The notes: a model not told the origin generated them from the sequence alone. DNA of 64,000 bases from Bacillus safensis (GCA_030159235.1 BSBG01000001.1:603461-667460), one strand, 5' to 3'. Positions 34,585 to 43,939 are shown, counted from the first letter of the stretch. Program-made: numbers and translations.

Positions 34585-35262
34585 TTAACGCCTTCTAATT
34601 TTTTTGGATGTGATGTTACCAGCGGATTGAATGACCTGCACAATCACAACCAATACGAAAACAGTGACCACCATGGTCGCTGTATCAAAGCGCTGATACC
34701 CATACGTCAATGCCAAATCACCGACTCCGCCTGCCCCAACTGCGCCAGCCATTGCAGATGCTCCTACCAAACCAATTGTAGCCGTTGTAAATGTAAGCAC
34801 AAGCGAGCTGAGACCTTCAGGCAATAAAAATCGATAAATGATTTGCCAAATTGTCGCTCCCATCGCTTCTGCCGCTTCAATAATCCCCTTATCTACCTCA
34901 AGAAGTGAGTTTTCAACAAGTCGTGCAATATACGGTGCCGCGTAAACAACGAGCGGTACAATTGCTGCAGTCGTTCCTATCGCTGTTCCAACCACGAGTC
35001 GAGTAAATGGAATAAGTGCAACAAGTAAAATAATAAACGGGATCGAGCGTAAAATGTTAATGACAGAATTCAACAGATGAAAAAGGGCCGACTGCTCCCA
35101 AATGTGTCCCTTTCTTGTGATCACCAGAATAATCCCAAGCGGCAGTCCAATAATGATAGAAAATAAAAGGGATAAAGTGACCATATATAAAGTTTGACCA
35201 AATCCGGTTAAAAGTTGATCTAGCGATACTTCCATTCCAAAAAACTGTGATGTACTAGTCAA
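34585..35262 (-). CDS. metI: MetI-type ABC permease (methionine/organosulfur uptake)
   Basis: A 225-residue membrane protein with about five transmembrane helices and the EAA loop EAAEAMGATIWQIIYRFLLPEGL of binding-protein-dependent permeases. It is of the MetI/MetP type, forming the channel for D/L-methionine or related sulfur compounds with the MetN ATPase and a MetQ-like lipoprotein. The TTG start at 35262 lies inside the end of metN and follows GGAGGTAGCGGG. It is the last gene of the operon beginning at 40827. Substrate specificity within the MetNIQ family cannot be read from the permease. Confidence 0.88.
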   Translation of the reverse strand: MTSTSQFFGMEVSLDQLLTGFGQTLYMVTLSLLFSIIIGLPLGIILVITRKGHIWEQSALFHLLNSVINILRSIPFIILLVALIPFTRLVVGTAIGTTAAIVPLVVYAAPYIARLVENSLLEVDKGIIEAAEAMGATIWQIIYRFLLPEGLSSLVLTFTTATIGLVGASAMAGAVGAGGVGDLALTYGYQRFDTATMVVTVFVLVVIVQVIQSAGNITSKKIRRR

Positions 35263-36277
35263 GACCCGCTACCTCCTGCACATTGATCTTCTCCTGTTGA
35301 ATATAAGAAAAAGCTTTTTCGATTTCGGTTTGTTCACCTGTCACTTCAACAATCATATTGCCAAAAGGGGTATCTTGAATTTCTGAAATATTGGCCGACA
35401 AGACATTGACATCAATATCATATTTCTTTGCAATTGTGGATAGGAGCGGTTTGCTGGAACTGTGACCAATAAAGTTCATTTTCCACACCGTTTTTTGGCC
35501 ATTTTTTAATTCTTCAATGATACTATTTGGCAAATGCTCATGGATAACCGTTCTGACAAAACGTCTTGCAATATCCGTTTGTGGATGAGAAAAAATCTCA
35601 TACACTGAACCTTTTTCAACGATTTGGCCATTTTCCATGACAGCTACTTTTGTACAGATATCTCGAATGACAGACATTTCATGTGTGATTAACAGAATCG
35701 TAATATCATATGCTTGATTGATTTTTTTAAGCAGGTCTAAGATCGCAGATGTCGTATCTGGATCAAGTGCAGATGTCGCTTCATCACATAGAAGAATGGA
35801 CGGATTCGTTGCCAGTGCACGTGCAATTCCGACACGCTGCTTTTGTCCTCCAGATAGCTGCTCTGGATAATTGTTCGCCTTTGATTTAAGACCTACGAAT
35901 GATAAAAGTTCGTCAACTCTTTCTTTGATTTTCTGCTTTGAGATTCCGCTTAATAGAAGTGGCAAAGCCACATTATCAAATACCGTCTTTGATTGAAGTA
36001 AATGAAAATGCTGAAAAATCATGCCAATGTCTTTTTTCTCTTTCCTTAAGTTCGCTTTAGACAGTGAGGTCAATATTTTTCCATTTACCTTTACCTCTCC
36101 TGCTGTTGGTCGTTCTAGTAAGTTCACGAGTCTTAATAGTGTACTTTTTCCCGCCCCACTATATCCAACCACACCGAATATATCACCTTTTTCGATGGTC
36201 AGATTGATGTTGGACAAGGCTTCAATGCTTTGCTGTCCACTCTGATATACTTTCTGTACATCTTTAAATTCAATCAT
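35255..36277 (-). CDS. metN: MetN-type ABC ATPase with NIL domain
   Basis: A 340-residue ATPase: Walker A GYSGAGKST near 38, Q-loop FQHFHLLQ, signature LSGGQKQR near 140, Walker B ILLCDEATSALD. A C-terminal NIL domain (about 265-340) is present; in MetN it binds methionine and causes trans-inhibition. It energises uptake through the permease encoded next. The ATG at 36277 follows AGAGAGGTCCGGCC. It overlaps the permease gene by 8 bases and lies 20 bases after the upstream monooxygenase gene. Confidence 0.92.
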   Translation of the reverse strand: MIEFKDVQKVYQSGQQSIEALSNINLTIEKGDIFGVVGYSGAGKSTLLRLVNLLERPTAGEVKVNGKILTSLSKANLRKEKKDIGMIFQHFHLLQSKTVFDNVALPLLLSGISKQKIKERVDELLSFVGLKSKANNYPEQLSGGQKQRVGIARALATNPSILLCDEATSALDPDTTSAILDLLKKINQAYDITILLITHEMSVIRDICTKVAVMENGQIVEKGSVYEIFSHPQTDIARRFVRTVIHEHLPNSIIEELKNGQKTVWKMNFIGHSSSKPLLSTIAKKYDIDVNVLSANISEIQDTPFGNMIVEVTGEQTEIEKAFSYIQQEKINVQEVAGLD

Positions 36278-36297
36278 TGGCCGGACCTCTCTTTACT

Positions 36298-37617
36298 TTA
36301 TTGATATCGGTTCACTGGTACATGAAGCCCTAAATGCTCCCGAAGCGTGTGCCCTTTGTAATCGTTACGGAATAATTTTCTTTCCTGTAAAATAGGCACA
36401 ACGAGCTCGACAAAGTCTTTTAAAGTATCTGGAAGTACAGCAGGAATTAGCATAAACCCATCTGCTGCTCCTACATCCACCCATTTCTCCATTTCATCTG
36501 CTATTTGTTCTGGTGTGCCAATCCAATGGTCATGTGAAGCTGCATTGCTCACCTTCGCATAAAGCTCACCAACTGTTGGGTTTTGCTCATCGATGATACG
36601 CATGATCGTTTCAAAGTCACTTTGAATACTATCTACTTTCTTCCACGCCACCTCTTTTGCAGGCGTGTCAGGAGGATAAGCCGTTAAATCCACATTTCCA
36701 ACATAACCAGATAAGAACTTTAGTGCCTGCTCAGGCAAGAGCGCTTCGTCAAGCTGACGCTTTTTTTCCTGTGCTTCTTTTTTTGTTCTTCCGATAACCG
36801 GTGAGATCCCTTGTAAAATATGAAGTTCATTCGGCCTTCTTCCGAATTGAGGCAACCGCTCTTTCAATTCTTTATAAAACGCCTGAGCAGATTGCAAATC
36901 CTTCTTATGACTAAATACCACTTCCGCTGTACGTGCGGCAAATTGTTGTCCTGGTTCAGAAGAGCCCGCCTGAAAGATGACGGGCTGCCCTTGGGGTGTT
37001 CTTCCTATATTTAAAGGACCTCGAACTTGAAAGTATGTACCTTTATGATGAATCGGATGAACCTTTTGTTCATCGTAAAATTGCCCTGTCTCCTTATCTC
37101 GAATAAAGGCATCATCTTCCCAAGAATCCCATAATCCTTGCACGACATCGATGAATTCCTCTGCTATTTGGTAGCGGTTATCATGTTTGACATGTGACGT
37201 TCGTCCAAAGTTTTGTGCAGTTCGCCCCGTTGCATCTGCTGTGGTGACAACATTCCATCCAGCACGTCCTCCAGTCGCATGATCAATAGATGCGAATTGT
37301 CTTGCAAGCACATATGGCTCACTATAGGTTGTTGAAGCAGTAGCTACAACGCCAATCCGATTTGTAGCAGTGCCCATCGCCGTAATGAGAATCGTTGGAT
37401 CAAATCGATTAAGAATATGAGGGTGTGAATTCTCATCTATTGCAAGGCTGTCTGCAATAAATACCGCATCAAGTTTTCCTTCCTCTGCTTTCTGAGCCAT
37501 TTTTCGGTAAAAATCCACATCGATGCTTGCATCTGCTTGTACATGCGGGAGTCTCCATGAACCGAGATGCATACCAGATCCAACGAGATATACGGCTAAT
37601 TTCATCTCTTTGGTCAT
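36298..37617 (-). CDS. LLM-class flavin-dependent monooxygenase (NtaA/SnaA/DszA type)
   Basis: A 439-residue FMNH2-dependent monooxygenase of the nitrilotriacetate/dibenzothiophene-sulfone group, a bacterial-luciferase TIM barrel. Recognisable parts are ADSLAIDENSH, GVVATASTTYSEPY, DHATGGRAGWNVVTT near 135 and QAGSSEPGQQFAA near 235. In the middle of MetQ and MetN genes it probably oxidises an imported organosulfur compound so that sulfite or thiol can be released, as proposed for the B. subtilis ytm/ytn genes. No flavin reductase gene is present in the operon. The ATG at 37617 follows AGAGGGGG; a GTG at 37623 would overlap the previous gene. Confidence 0.88.
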   Translation of the reverse strand: MTKEMKLAVYLVGSGMHLGSWRLPHVQADASIDVDFYRKMAQKAEEGKLDAVFIADSLAIDENSHPHILNRFDPTILITAMGTATNRIGVVATASTTYSEPYVLARQFASIDHATGGRAGWNVVTTADATGRTAQNFGRTSHVKHDNRYQIAEEFIDVVQGLWDSWEDDAFIRDKETGQFYDEQKVHPIHHKGTYFQVRGPLNIGRTPQGQPVIFQAGSSEPGQQFAARTAEVVFSHKKDLQSAQAFYKELKERLPQFGRRPNELHILQGISPVIGRTKKEAQEKKRQLDEALLPEQALKFLSGYVGNVDLTAYPPDTPAKEVAWKKVDSIQSDFETIMRIIDEQNPTVGELYAKVSNAASHDHWIGTPEQIADEMEKWVDVGAADGFMLIPAVLPDTLKDFVELVVPILQERKLFRNDYKGHTLREHLGLHVPVNRYQ

Positions 37618-37619
37618 GC

Positions 37620-38483
37620 TCACGCCCCCTCTTTTTGTATAGCTTTGTCATATTCCTTTAGTAATTGATCAATCGGTGTGGTGACTGGCAAAAAATTTCC
37701 TTCGTAGTGCTTCGTAATATAATCCGTGATTTTTTTAGAATGTAAAATCTCTGTGATTGTATCAAGCTCTTTCCTTTTCTCCTTTTGGACATCCTTTGTC
37801 ACAGCAACTACATTAACGTACGGAGCTTCTTTTTTATTTTCATGATATAAAGAACTTTTCAATTTATAGCCTGCTTCAAGGGCTGTACCATTATTGATGA
37901 CCGCTGCATCCACATCATCTAAAAGACGGGGCAAGTTTGCCGCTTGAGCAGGAACAATGTCTAAGTTGTATGGATTTTCTGAGATTTTATCCTCTCCACC
38001 TTGTCCATTAAAATCGTCTTTTAGCTTGATTAAACCGGCATTTTGCAATAAAACGAGGGCACGAGGCCAGTTGCTATCATCATTTGGAATCGCAATTTTA
38101 TCGCCCTTTTTAATATCTTTTAAGCTCTTTCTTGTTTTAGAGTAAATACCGAGAGGCGCTGCAATTGTGGCAATATCCGCTACCAGTTCGCTCTTTCTTG
38201 TTTTATTCCAGCTTGCTAAATAGGCAAGATGCTGAAAGGAGTTTGCATCTATCTCGCCATCTTCTGTTAATTGATTCAGATCAACGCCACCAGTAAATGT
38301 TTTTAACTCTAAAGTAAGGCCTTTCTTTTTCGCCTCTTCCTTTACAACCTTCCAAAAATCAAGGGTTGCCTCAGTGGTTCCTAAAGTTAGTGTTTGTTTT
38401 TCATTGGACGCATTTGTTTGTCCGCAAGCGGTAACAAGGAGGCTCAGTATGAAAATAAAAGCGAGTATATTGGTTTTTCTCAT
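37620..38483 (-). CDS. metQ: MetQ-like substrate-binding lipoprotein, copy 2
   Basis: A 287-residue lipoprotein with signal peptide and lipobox LVTACG (Cys20). The mature domain is a NlpA/MetQ periplasmic-binding fold: LTLGTTEATLDFWKVVKEEA, NSFQHLAYL, ASWNKTRKSELV, AIPNDDSNWPRAL and NNGTALEAGY. It would capture D/L-methionine or a related sulfur compound outside the membrane for MetNI. It is clearly paralogous to the protein at 38938-39783 but diverged in the ligand region, so the two may extend the substrate range. The ATG at 38483 has AGAGGGGATG upstream. Confidence 0.85.
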   Translation of the reverse strand: MRKTNILAFIFILSLLVTACGQTNASNEKQTLTLGTTEATLDFWKVVKEEAKKKGLTLELKTFTGGVDLNQLTEDGEIDANSFQHLAYLASWNKTRKSELVADIATIAAPLGIYSKTRKSLKDIKKGDKIAIPNDDSNWPRALVLLQNAGLIKLKDDFNGQGGEDKISENPYNLDIVPAQAANLPRLLDDVDAAVINNGTALEAGYKLKSSLYHENKKEAPYVNVVAVTKDVQKEKRKELDTITEILHSKKITDYITKHYEGNFLPVTTPIDQLLKEYDKAIQKEGA

Positions 38484-38500
38484 GTAGATTCATCCCCTCT

Positions 38501-38914
38501 TTATGAACTAACAGCTTTTGTTTGATTCGTCACGTCTTCAAATGTAATATCAATGGCATTCACGAGTGAACGTCTAATGGTGCAGCCTCTTTCAGCAGAT
38601 GTAATGACCTTTTGACGAGCCTCTTCACTTAATTCTTTAGGTAGCTTCATTGACAGGTGCAGTTTTTCTACTCTGGATGGTCCCTCCACTGCTTTTTGAG
38701 CTTGGACAGCCACATTGAAGTTTTCCTCTGTGATCGGAGTCCCTTCTCTTTCTAATAACACTCGTAAATTGAGCGATGTGCAGTATGCAAGTGAAGCACC
38801 TAATAATTCAAGGGGTGTTAAGCCCTCTGTTCCAATGGTGCGACTGCCTTTTACCTGTTTGCCACTTTCGTTATAAATCGAAAATTCTTCTCCATCTAAT
38901 TTAATATTTGTCAT
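38501..38914 (-). CDS. OsmC-family protein
   Basis: A 137-residue OsmC/Ohr-like alpha/beta protein with the two expected reactive cysteines, in ASLAYCTSLNLRVLL and SAERGCTIRRSL. OsmC proteins reduce organic hydroperoxides or take part in sulfur-compound handling. Its place between two MetQ genes and two flavin monooxygenases suggests protection from, or processing of, reactive sulfur species made by the pathway; this is inference. The ATG at 38914 is preferred because AGGGGATG then serves as ribosome binding site; an ATG at 38923 is in frame. Confidence 0.82.
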   Translation of the reverse strand: MTNIKLDGEEFSIYNESGKQVKGSRTIGTEGLTPLELLGASLAYCTSLNLRVLLEREGTPITEENFNVAVQAQKAVEGPSRVEKLHLSMKLPKELSEEARQKVITSAERGCTIRRSLVNAIDITFEDVTNQTKAVSS

Positions 38915-38937
38915 AGCATTCATCCCCTGTATTCGTT

Positions 38938-39783
38938 TTAGTTCGTGATTTCACTGACTGGTTTATCGACAGGAATTTTCGTTCCGCCAAATTCCTTTTT
39001 GACATAGTTCTGAACTTCTTTTGAATGATAAACCTCCGCTAGTTTTTTTAACGTTTTGTTGTCTTTGTTTTTTTCTTGTGTCACAAGCAGGTTGATATTC
39101 GCCTTCGTATCTTGATTCACTTCTTCGTGATATAGCGAGTCTTTAATAGCGTTTAGGCCGGCATCAAGTGCAACACTGTTTCCAATTAGCGCAGCGTCTA
39201 CATCCGGGAGCACCCGTGCCGTAGCTGTACCATCTGTTTCGACGAATTGCAGCTTTTTCGGATTGTCATCAATGTCCTTCAAGGTGCTAAAAGAGTTAAA
39301 ATCAGACTTCAGCTTGATAAGGCCAGCCTTTTCTAGCACTCTGAGTCCTCTTGCTGTATTCGCTGGATCATTTGGAATCGCCACTTTCGCACCATTTGGA
39401 ATGTCATCAAGTTTTTGATATTTGTCAGAGTAAAGTCCCATTGGCTCAAGATACGTTGTGGCGATGGCGACAAGCTTTGCCTTCTTTTTATTCACGTAAT
39501 CTTGGAAATAGGATAGTGATTGGAAGGCATTCACATCTACTTGACCATCATTTGTGGCTTCATTGATTTGCACACCGTCGTTAAATTCTTTGACTTCAAT
39601 CTTCAAGTCTGCTTTTTTTGCCTCATCTGATTTCGCAATAAACTGCCAAACTTGGGCGTCTGATCCTTGTGATGCAATCACAATTTTATCCTGCTTTCCT
39701 TTGCTGCTTGACTGTTGGCCACCGCATGCGGCTAGGACTGTCACTATGATTGCTAGTAAAATAAACACATTATTTTTTCTCAT
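38938..39783 (-). CDS. metQ: MetQ-like substrate-binding lipoprotein, copy 1
   Basis: A 281-residue lipoprotein with lipobox VLAACG. It has the NlpA/MetQ fold: IVIASQGSDAQVWQFIAKSD, NAFQSLSYFQDYV, TTYLEPMGLYSDKY, AIPNDPANTARGLRVLEKAG and IGNSVALDAGL. It should deliver methionine-type or other organosulfur ligands to MetN-MetI. It lies 10 bases after the first monooxygenase gene. I chose the ATG at 39783 behind AAAAGGAGAAG; the frame also has an ATG at 39789. Two binding proteins for one permease pair is unusual. Confidence 0.85.
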   Translation of the reverse strand: MRKNNVFILLAIIVTVLAACGGQQSSSKGKQDKIVIASQGSDAQVWQFIAKSDEAKKADLKIEVKEFNDGVQINEATNDGQVDVNAFQSLSYFQDYVNKKKAKLVAIATTYLEPMGLYSDKYQKLDDIPNGAKVAIPNDPANTARGLRVLEKAGLIKLKSDFNSFSTLKDIDDNPKKLQFVETDGTATARVLPDVDAALIGNSVALDAGLNAIKDSLYHEEVNQDTKANINLLVTQEKNKDNKTLKKLAEVYHSKEVQNYVKKEFGGTKIPVDKPVSEITN

Positions 39784-39798
39784 TGTCATCTTCTCCTT

Positions 39799-40827
39799 TT
39801 ATGCCAATGTCTCTGCGTGATCGTGATGAAAGGCATCCTTTAAAAGAACAAGAGACCTTTTTCGTTTTTCCGCATCATCAATTGGTGTTAAAATGATAAA
39901 TTCATTAATTCCCAGCTTCTTCTGTAAAGCAAGTAGTTCCTCTCGAACTAACGCCTGCGTGCCGAAAATGACCTTTCGCTCTTGTTTTTTAATCTCGTAG
40001 GGTTCTCCGCTTTGATTTCCAAATTCTCTTGCATTTTCCTCGCTTGCTAGAGTAAATGTTTTTCCACTCTTTAAGTGGACTTTGACAATTTCGTCATTTG
40101 AAATAAGGCTTTTTGCTTCTTCATTGGTTTCAGCTGTGATGACAGGCAATGCGAGAATGAATGCCGGCTTCTTCTGTACATGTGGATCTACGTTCTGTTG
40201 AAATGCTTTTATTGCTTCCTCTAGTTCCTGTTCATCACTATTGATGAATTGGGCAAAGACAAAGGAAACGCCTAGTTTAGCAGCAAGCTCAGCACTCCCC
40301 TTACTTGTACCAAGCAAAAAAAGATCAGCAGGTACCGGTGGGAGCGGATAAGCTCTAATCTCATCCCCTTTTTCATCCGTATATTTTTGGTTATGTAGCC
40401 ACAGGGCCAACTCTTTGATTTTTTCTGTGAACGGATAATCATCCTGTGATACACCTTTTTGTAAGGTAGCAGTTGAGACCGGCAGTCCACCAGGTGATTT
40501 TCCTACACCGAGATCCACTCTTCCTGGTGCAAGACTGGCCAGTACATTGAAGTTCTCCGCAACTTTATATGGGCTATAATGCTGCAGCATCACTCCACCA
40601 GATCCGATTTTGATTTGATTTGTTTGAGCGAGCAGGTATGAGATGAGCACCTCCGGTGAAGAACCTGCACGCTCTTTCATATTGTGGTGTTCTGCTACCC
40701 AAAATCGGTGGAATCCTTTTTCATCCGCAAGCTTTGCTAGTTCGACGGTATGCTGCAAAGCTTCTTGGGCAGTCTCATTTTGATGGACAGTACTTTGATC
40801 AAGAACACTTAATTTTAATGACGACAT
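39799..40827 (-). CDS. LLM-class flavin-dependent oxidoreductase (luciferase-like, YwcH/MsnO8 type)
   Basis: A 342-residue luciferase-like TIM-barrel protein. It begins LKLSVLDQSTVHQNETAQEA and contains RFWVAEHHNM near 45, IGSGGVMLQHYSPYKVAE near 78 and PGRVDLGVGKSPGG near 105, as in the single-chain MsnO8/YwcH group. It is the first gene of the seven-gene sulfur operon, a second FMN-dependent enzyme besides the one at 36298. The ATG at 40827 follows GAGGTGATGA; an ATG at 40830 directly precedes it. A LysR-type palindrome lies 35 bases upstream. Confidence 0.85.
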   Translation of the reverse strand: MSSLKLSVLDQSTVHQNETAQEALQHTVELAKLADEKGFHRFWVAEHHNMKERAGSSPEVLISYLLAQTNQIKIGSGGVMLQHYSPYKVAENFNVLASLAPGRVDLGVGKSPGGLPVSTATLQKGVSQDDYPFTEKIKELALWLHNQKYTDEKGDEIRAYPLPPVPADLFLLGTSKGSAELAAKLGVSFVFAQFINSDEQELEEAIKAFQQNVDPHVQKKPAFILALPVITAETNEEAKSLISNDEIVKVHLKSGKTFTLASEENAREFGNQSGEPYEIKKQERKVIFGTQALVREELLALQKKLGINEFIILTPIDDAEKRKRSLVLLKDAFHHDHAETLA

Positions 40828-40864
40828 CATTCATCACCTCATCTATGATTGTTAAAACTGATTA

Positions 40865-40882
40865 ATACTATGAAAATAGTAT
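40865..40882. promoter_or_regulatory. Probable LysR operator of the sulfur operon
   Basis: ATACTAT, GAAA, ATAGTAT is a perfect 7-bp inverted repeat (contains the T-N11-A form of LysR sites). It lies between the LysR gene and the first operon gene. Confidence 0.6.
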
Positions 40883-40906
40883 GATTTATATGTAAACAAA
40901 GCTCAT

Positions 40907-41791
40907 TTATGCAAGCATTAGGCTCCTGTTGAATTGTTGATAAATCACTTTGACACGATCAGTAAAAACAGATTTTGTGCCTTTTAATGAAACAAGACTG
41001 ATTTGATGACTCACGCTTAGCATGTTCAATTTCTTTTTCATCAACGTGCCTTCTCTCAGCTCCTTCATCACACTCAATTCAGGCAAAAAACCGACTTTTC
41101 CATGTTTAATTAATTCTTTAGCTACCTCAATATTGTCTGTGTGAAAACCAATATTTGGCGTCACCGGAAGTGCTTCAAATATTTTATGAATCATTGCCCA
41201 ATCAAATGAGCCACATTGATAAAAGACAATGGGATAATGGCTAATATCCTCTATCGTTGGCTTCTCAATCGACAATAATTCGTGATCTGGTGGAACAATC
41301 AAGTGAATTTGGTTGTCTAACAGTTTAAAAGAATCAACTCCCGGATGGGAAGTATGCTTCATTAATCCAAATTCCACCTGTTGATTTAAAATCGCTTCAA
41401 GCATGGAATCATTCGTTGTCGTCATCGTTTTAAATGTCACGTTTGGGTAGCATTTGCTCAGATACGGTAAAAGATACGGTAAATAATATTGTGCCATTAA
41501 TAAATTGGAACCAATCGTGACTTGATCTTTTTCGTTCGGCACATGCAATTGTTTTTTTCCATTCTGGTAACTTTTTAAAATCTCCTCGGCATATGGTAAG
41601 AAATTCTTTCCCTGTTCAGTGAGGTGAAACTGTTTCCCTTTCCTCAAGAACAATTTTGTATTAAGTTCGCGCTCTAAAGTCTGAATTCTTGCAGAGACAG
41701 AAGGCTGTGACAAAAACAATGCGTCCGCTGCTTTTCTAAAACTCTCAAAATGATTAACATAAACGAATGCCTCTAAGTGGTCAATGTTCAT
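40907..41791 (-). CDS. LysR-family regulator of the sulfur operon
   Basis: A 294-residue LysR regulator. The N-terminal winged helix (residues 1-65) contains FVYVNHFESFRKAADALFLS and QPSVSARIQTLERELNTKLF. A C-terminal periplasmic-binding-like effector domain follows (about 90-294). It lies directly upstream of and codirectional with the monooxygenase/MetQ operon, separated by about 80 bases that contain a palindromic site, so it very probably activates the operon. By function it resembles CysL/YtlI, but I cannot say which it is orthologous to. The ATG at 41791 is preceded by AAGAAGGTGCGCC. Confidence 0.87.
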   Translation of the reverse strand: MNIDHLEAFVYVNHFESFRKAADALFLSQPSVSARIQTLERELNTKLFLRKGKQFHLTEQGKNFLPYAEEILKSYQNGKKQLHVPNEKDQVTIGSNLLMAQYYLPYLLPYLSKCYPNVTFKTMTTTNDSMLEAILNQQVEFGLMKHTSHPGVDSFKLLDNQIHLIVPPDHELLSIEKPTIEDISHYPIVFYQCGSFDWAMIHKIFEALPVTPNIGFHTDNIEVAKELIKHGKVGFLPELSVMKELREGTLMKKKLNMLSVSHQISLVSLKGTKSVFTDRVKVIYQQFNRSLMLA

Positions 41792-42045
41792 GGCGCACCT
41801 TCTTTGTAAATTAATGTTTCACATTCTATCACACGAATATTAATCAGACAATTCAGATATTTAAAATATAAATGAATGAAATTCTTATTTGACTTATCGC
41901 GTTAAATTAAAACATAGTAAATTGATACGTTTAATTTATATTAATATTATCCTTCATTTTTTTCATGGTCAATTTGATTTCATTCGAATACTTTTATGGG
42001 TTAATAGATATTTTCTATCAATGATCGTTTGAGCCGTGATCACAC
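41792..42045. other. AT-rich intergenic region
   Basis: About 250 bases of very AT-rich DNA between the LysR gene and the terminator of ywqG. It must contain the LysR promoter; several TATTAAT/TAAATT stretches occur but no single promoter stands out. No ORF with a ribosome binding site was found. Confidence 0.4.
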
Positions 42046-42072
42046 AAAAAAACCTCCATCAGAGATGGAGGT
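42046..42072 (-). terminator. Terminator of ywqG
   Basis: ACCTCCATC (42052-42060) pairs with GATGGAGGT (42064-42072). On the minus strand it is followed by TTTTTTT. Confidence 0.88.
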
Positions 42073-42114
42073 GCATACCGTAGTTAAATCCTCTATAAAT
42101 TGTATTTTCCAAAA

Positions 42115-42930
42115 TCAGGAACAATCCCAATTATAGACGACATTCTCGAAATTTTTTCGCTTGAGGTCTTCTGGTTTGATAAAGAAGTTGGCAATTCCGC
42201 AATCTCCCCACATCAAATCTACTTCATCATCTGAGTCAATTTGTAATAACAAAACGGTATGTTCTTGATCTACGTAGGTACGCGGATCTTCCTGTGTAAA
42301 CCCTGGATACCCGCCCAATTTATGACCAAAACCACTCGCTGTTTCATAAAATTCATCTAGCAAATCATCTGCTTCATCACCATCAATACCCTCTGCATCT
42401 TCGAATAGGTCCCAGCTTCGCTTTCCTGTGACTTTTTCAAAGCGGAAATCTTCTACACTGATCGTTTCGCTTGATAATTCACCTGTAATCGCGCCTTCCT
42501 TCGTAACTGGAAAATAAAAATCATCAGGAATTTTCACAAAAGAAAAATCAGTCAGCAACTCCTCCTCTGCCAGAAAAGGTTCCTCAATAAATTTGATTCG
42601 AAAATCTTTTTGCTCTGTTTTATGGTCAATATTCATCCCATAAAGATCATCATGCACAGAAATAAAGACTTGCAAAAGTCCTGTTTCTGGATAATCCTTC
42701 AGCTTTGGCAGCTGGCCGAAATTAATTTGTGCCAAAAGTTTCATAGGATGCCCTTCACCATCAACCGGATATTCGTCGCTCTTTGGGAAGTAAGGATCTC
42801 CTGCTATTTTGCTGTCGTATAGTCCTGTTTTTCCGTGTTTCATCTGTAATTGAATCATTGGTTTCTCAGTTTCTTCTAACAACGGACGGTAGGGTGCAAG
42901 TATTTCTTTCAGCTTCGCTGATTGTGTCAC
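42115..42930 (-). CDS. ywqG: YwqG-family protein (DUF1963)
   Basis: A 271-residue soluble protein of the DUF1963/YwqG family, common in Bacillus and of unknown biochemical role. Family hallmarks are KIAGDPYFPKSDEYPVD near 42, LLAQINFGQLPKL near 65, FGHKLGGYPGFTQEDPR near 203 and the end MWGDCGIANFFI. The protein is very acidic (a DGDEADDLLDEFYE stretch). In B. subtilis ywqG adjoins the ywqH-ywqI-ywqJ LXG cluster; here it is about 32 kb from the YwqH/YwqI genes. The GTG at 42930 follows AGGAGGAAGATCATC. Confidence 0.9.
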   Translation of the reverse strand: MTQSAKLKEILAPYRPLLEETEKPMIQLQMKHGKTGLYDSKIAGDPYFPKSDEYPVDGEGHPMKLLAQINFGQLPKLKDYPETGLLQVFISVHDDLYGMNIDHKTEQKDFRIKFIEEPFLAEEELLTDFSFVKIPDDFYFPVTKEGAITGELSSETISVEDFRFEKVTGKRSWDLFEDAEGIDGDEADDLLDEFYETASGFGHKLGGYPGFTQEDPRTYVDQEHTVLLLQIDSDDEVDLMWGDCGIANFFIKPEDLKRKNFENVVYNWDCS

Positions 42931-43063
42931 GATGATCTTCCTCCTTATGAATAGGTCTAATCACAAAACTAGTCTCTCTTTTTCTATCATACAGAAGTGT
43001 ATCCTGCCTGTCAGCGATAAAACGGTCATGATCCTAACAAGTTTCTCACCTTGAAATGATAAA

Positions 43064-43090
43064 AAAACCTCCAATTCAGCTGGAGGTTTT
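43064..43090 (-). terminator. Terminator of the chemoreceptor gene
   Basis: AAAACCTCCA pairs with TGGAGGTTTT (43081-43090), just after the stop at 43100. Confidence 0.88.
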
Positions 43091-43099
43091 GTCGTTCTT

Positions 43100-43939
43100 T
43101 TATTTCACTTGATAGTTCACTAAGTCGTTTGCCAATGCTTTCATTGTTTCATTTGTTTCGTGAAGACCTTCAATAATTTTTGTGAAAGTGCCTACAAGCT
43201 CTGCCTGATGTTCAGAGGAAGCGACAATTTGGGCAATTTCTTCTTCCATTCCTTTAATCGATCCCTGCACATCTTTTAAGGCTGTTTCAATATCAGTCGT
43301 CGCTTGCTTCGCGTGAGTTGACAGCTTTCTCACTTCTGTTGCGACCACTCCAAAGCCTGCTCCTGCTTCCCCTACTCTTGCAGCTTCTATTGATGCATTG
43401 AGTCCAAGTAAGTTCGTTTGATCAGAAATACCCTTGATGAGATTGGATACTTGATTGATCTTAGAGGAATTTTCGACAGTGGTTTTCGTGTTTTGTAAAA
43501 TTTGTTCACTTGTCGCTTGTAGTTCCTCTGAATGTGCGGCAACCTGCTGCACCATTGCGACTAGTTTGTCGGAAGCTTGGTTGCTCTCCGTCATAATGTG
43601 CTCTAATCGTTGCTGATTGGTTTGGTCATAGGCCACACTGAAGACAGCAACCACTTGACCTGATTCATCAGTAATCGGAACAGCTACGATATCCATTGGA
43701 ATCCCGTATACTTCTTTCGGAATTTGGAAAAAAGATGCTTCTCTCCCATTTTTCAGCATCGCAAAGTTTTGGAATCCAGCATCTACTGTATCACCAGCTT
43801 TAAAGCCTAAATCAATACCCCCATGCTGCTGATAGTAAAGAACCTTCTCTTTCCCTATAATAGAAAAGGTTAGCTGCTCTCTCATAGCTAATCCAATGAT
43901 TGGTAAAGCGTCAATTATGTTATCAATTCTCTGCGACAT
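43100..43939 (-). CDS. yfmS: Soluble methyl-accepting chemotaxis-type protein (YfmS-like)
   Basis: A 279-residue chemoreceptor without transmembrane segments. Residues 1-110 form a PAS/Cache-like sensor domain ([20 protein letters not shown], then [20 protein letters not shown]). Residues 115-279 form the signalling coiled coil with the highly conserved tip [20 protein letters not shown] that contacts CheA and CheW. It resembles B. subtilis YfmS in length and layout, a cytoplasmic receptor. The stimulus is unknown. It stands alone as a transcription unit. Confidence 0.88.
   Translation of the reverse strand: MSQRIDNIIDALPIIGLAMREQLTFSIIGKEKVLYYQQHGGIDLGFKAGDTVDAGFQNFAMLKNGREASFFQIPKEVYGIPMDIVAVPITDESGQVVAVFSVAYDQTNQQRLEHIMTESNQASDKLVAMVQQVAAHSEELQATSEQILQNTKTTVENSSKINQVSNLIKGISDQTNLLGLNASIEAARVGEAGAGFGVVATEVRKLSTHAKQATTDIETALKDVQGSIKGMEEEIAQIVASSEHQAELVGTFTKIIEGLHETNETMKALANDLVNYQVK

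Noticed and set aside
34416..34643. 75-codon frame on the minus strand
   Set aside because: It overlaps the metI 3' end and runs through the operon terminator; no ribosome binding site.
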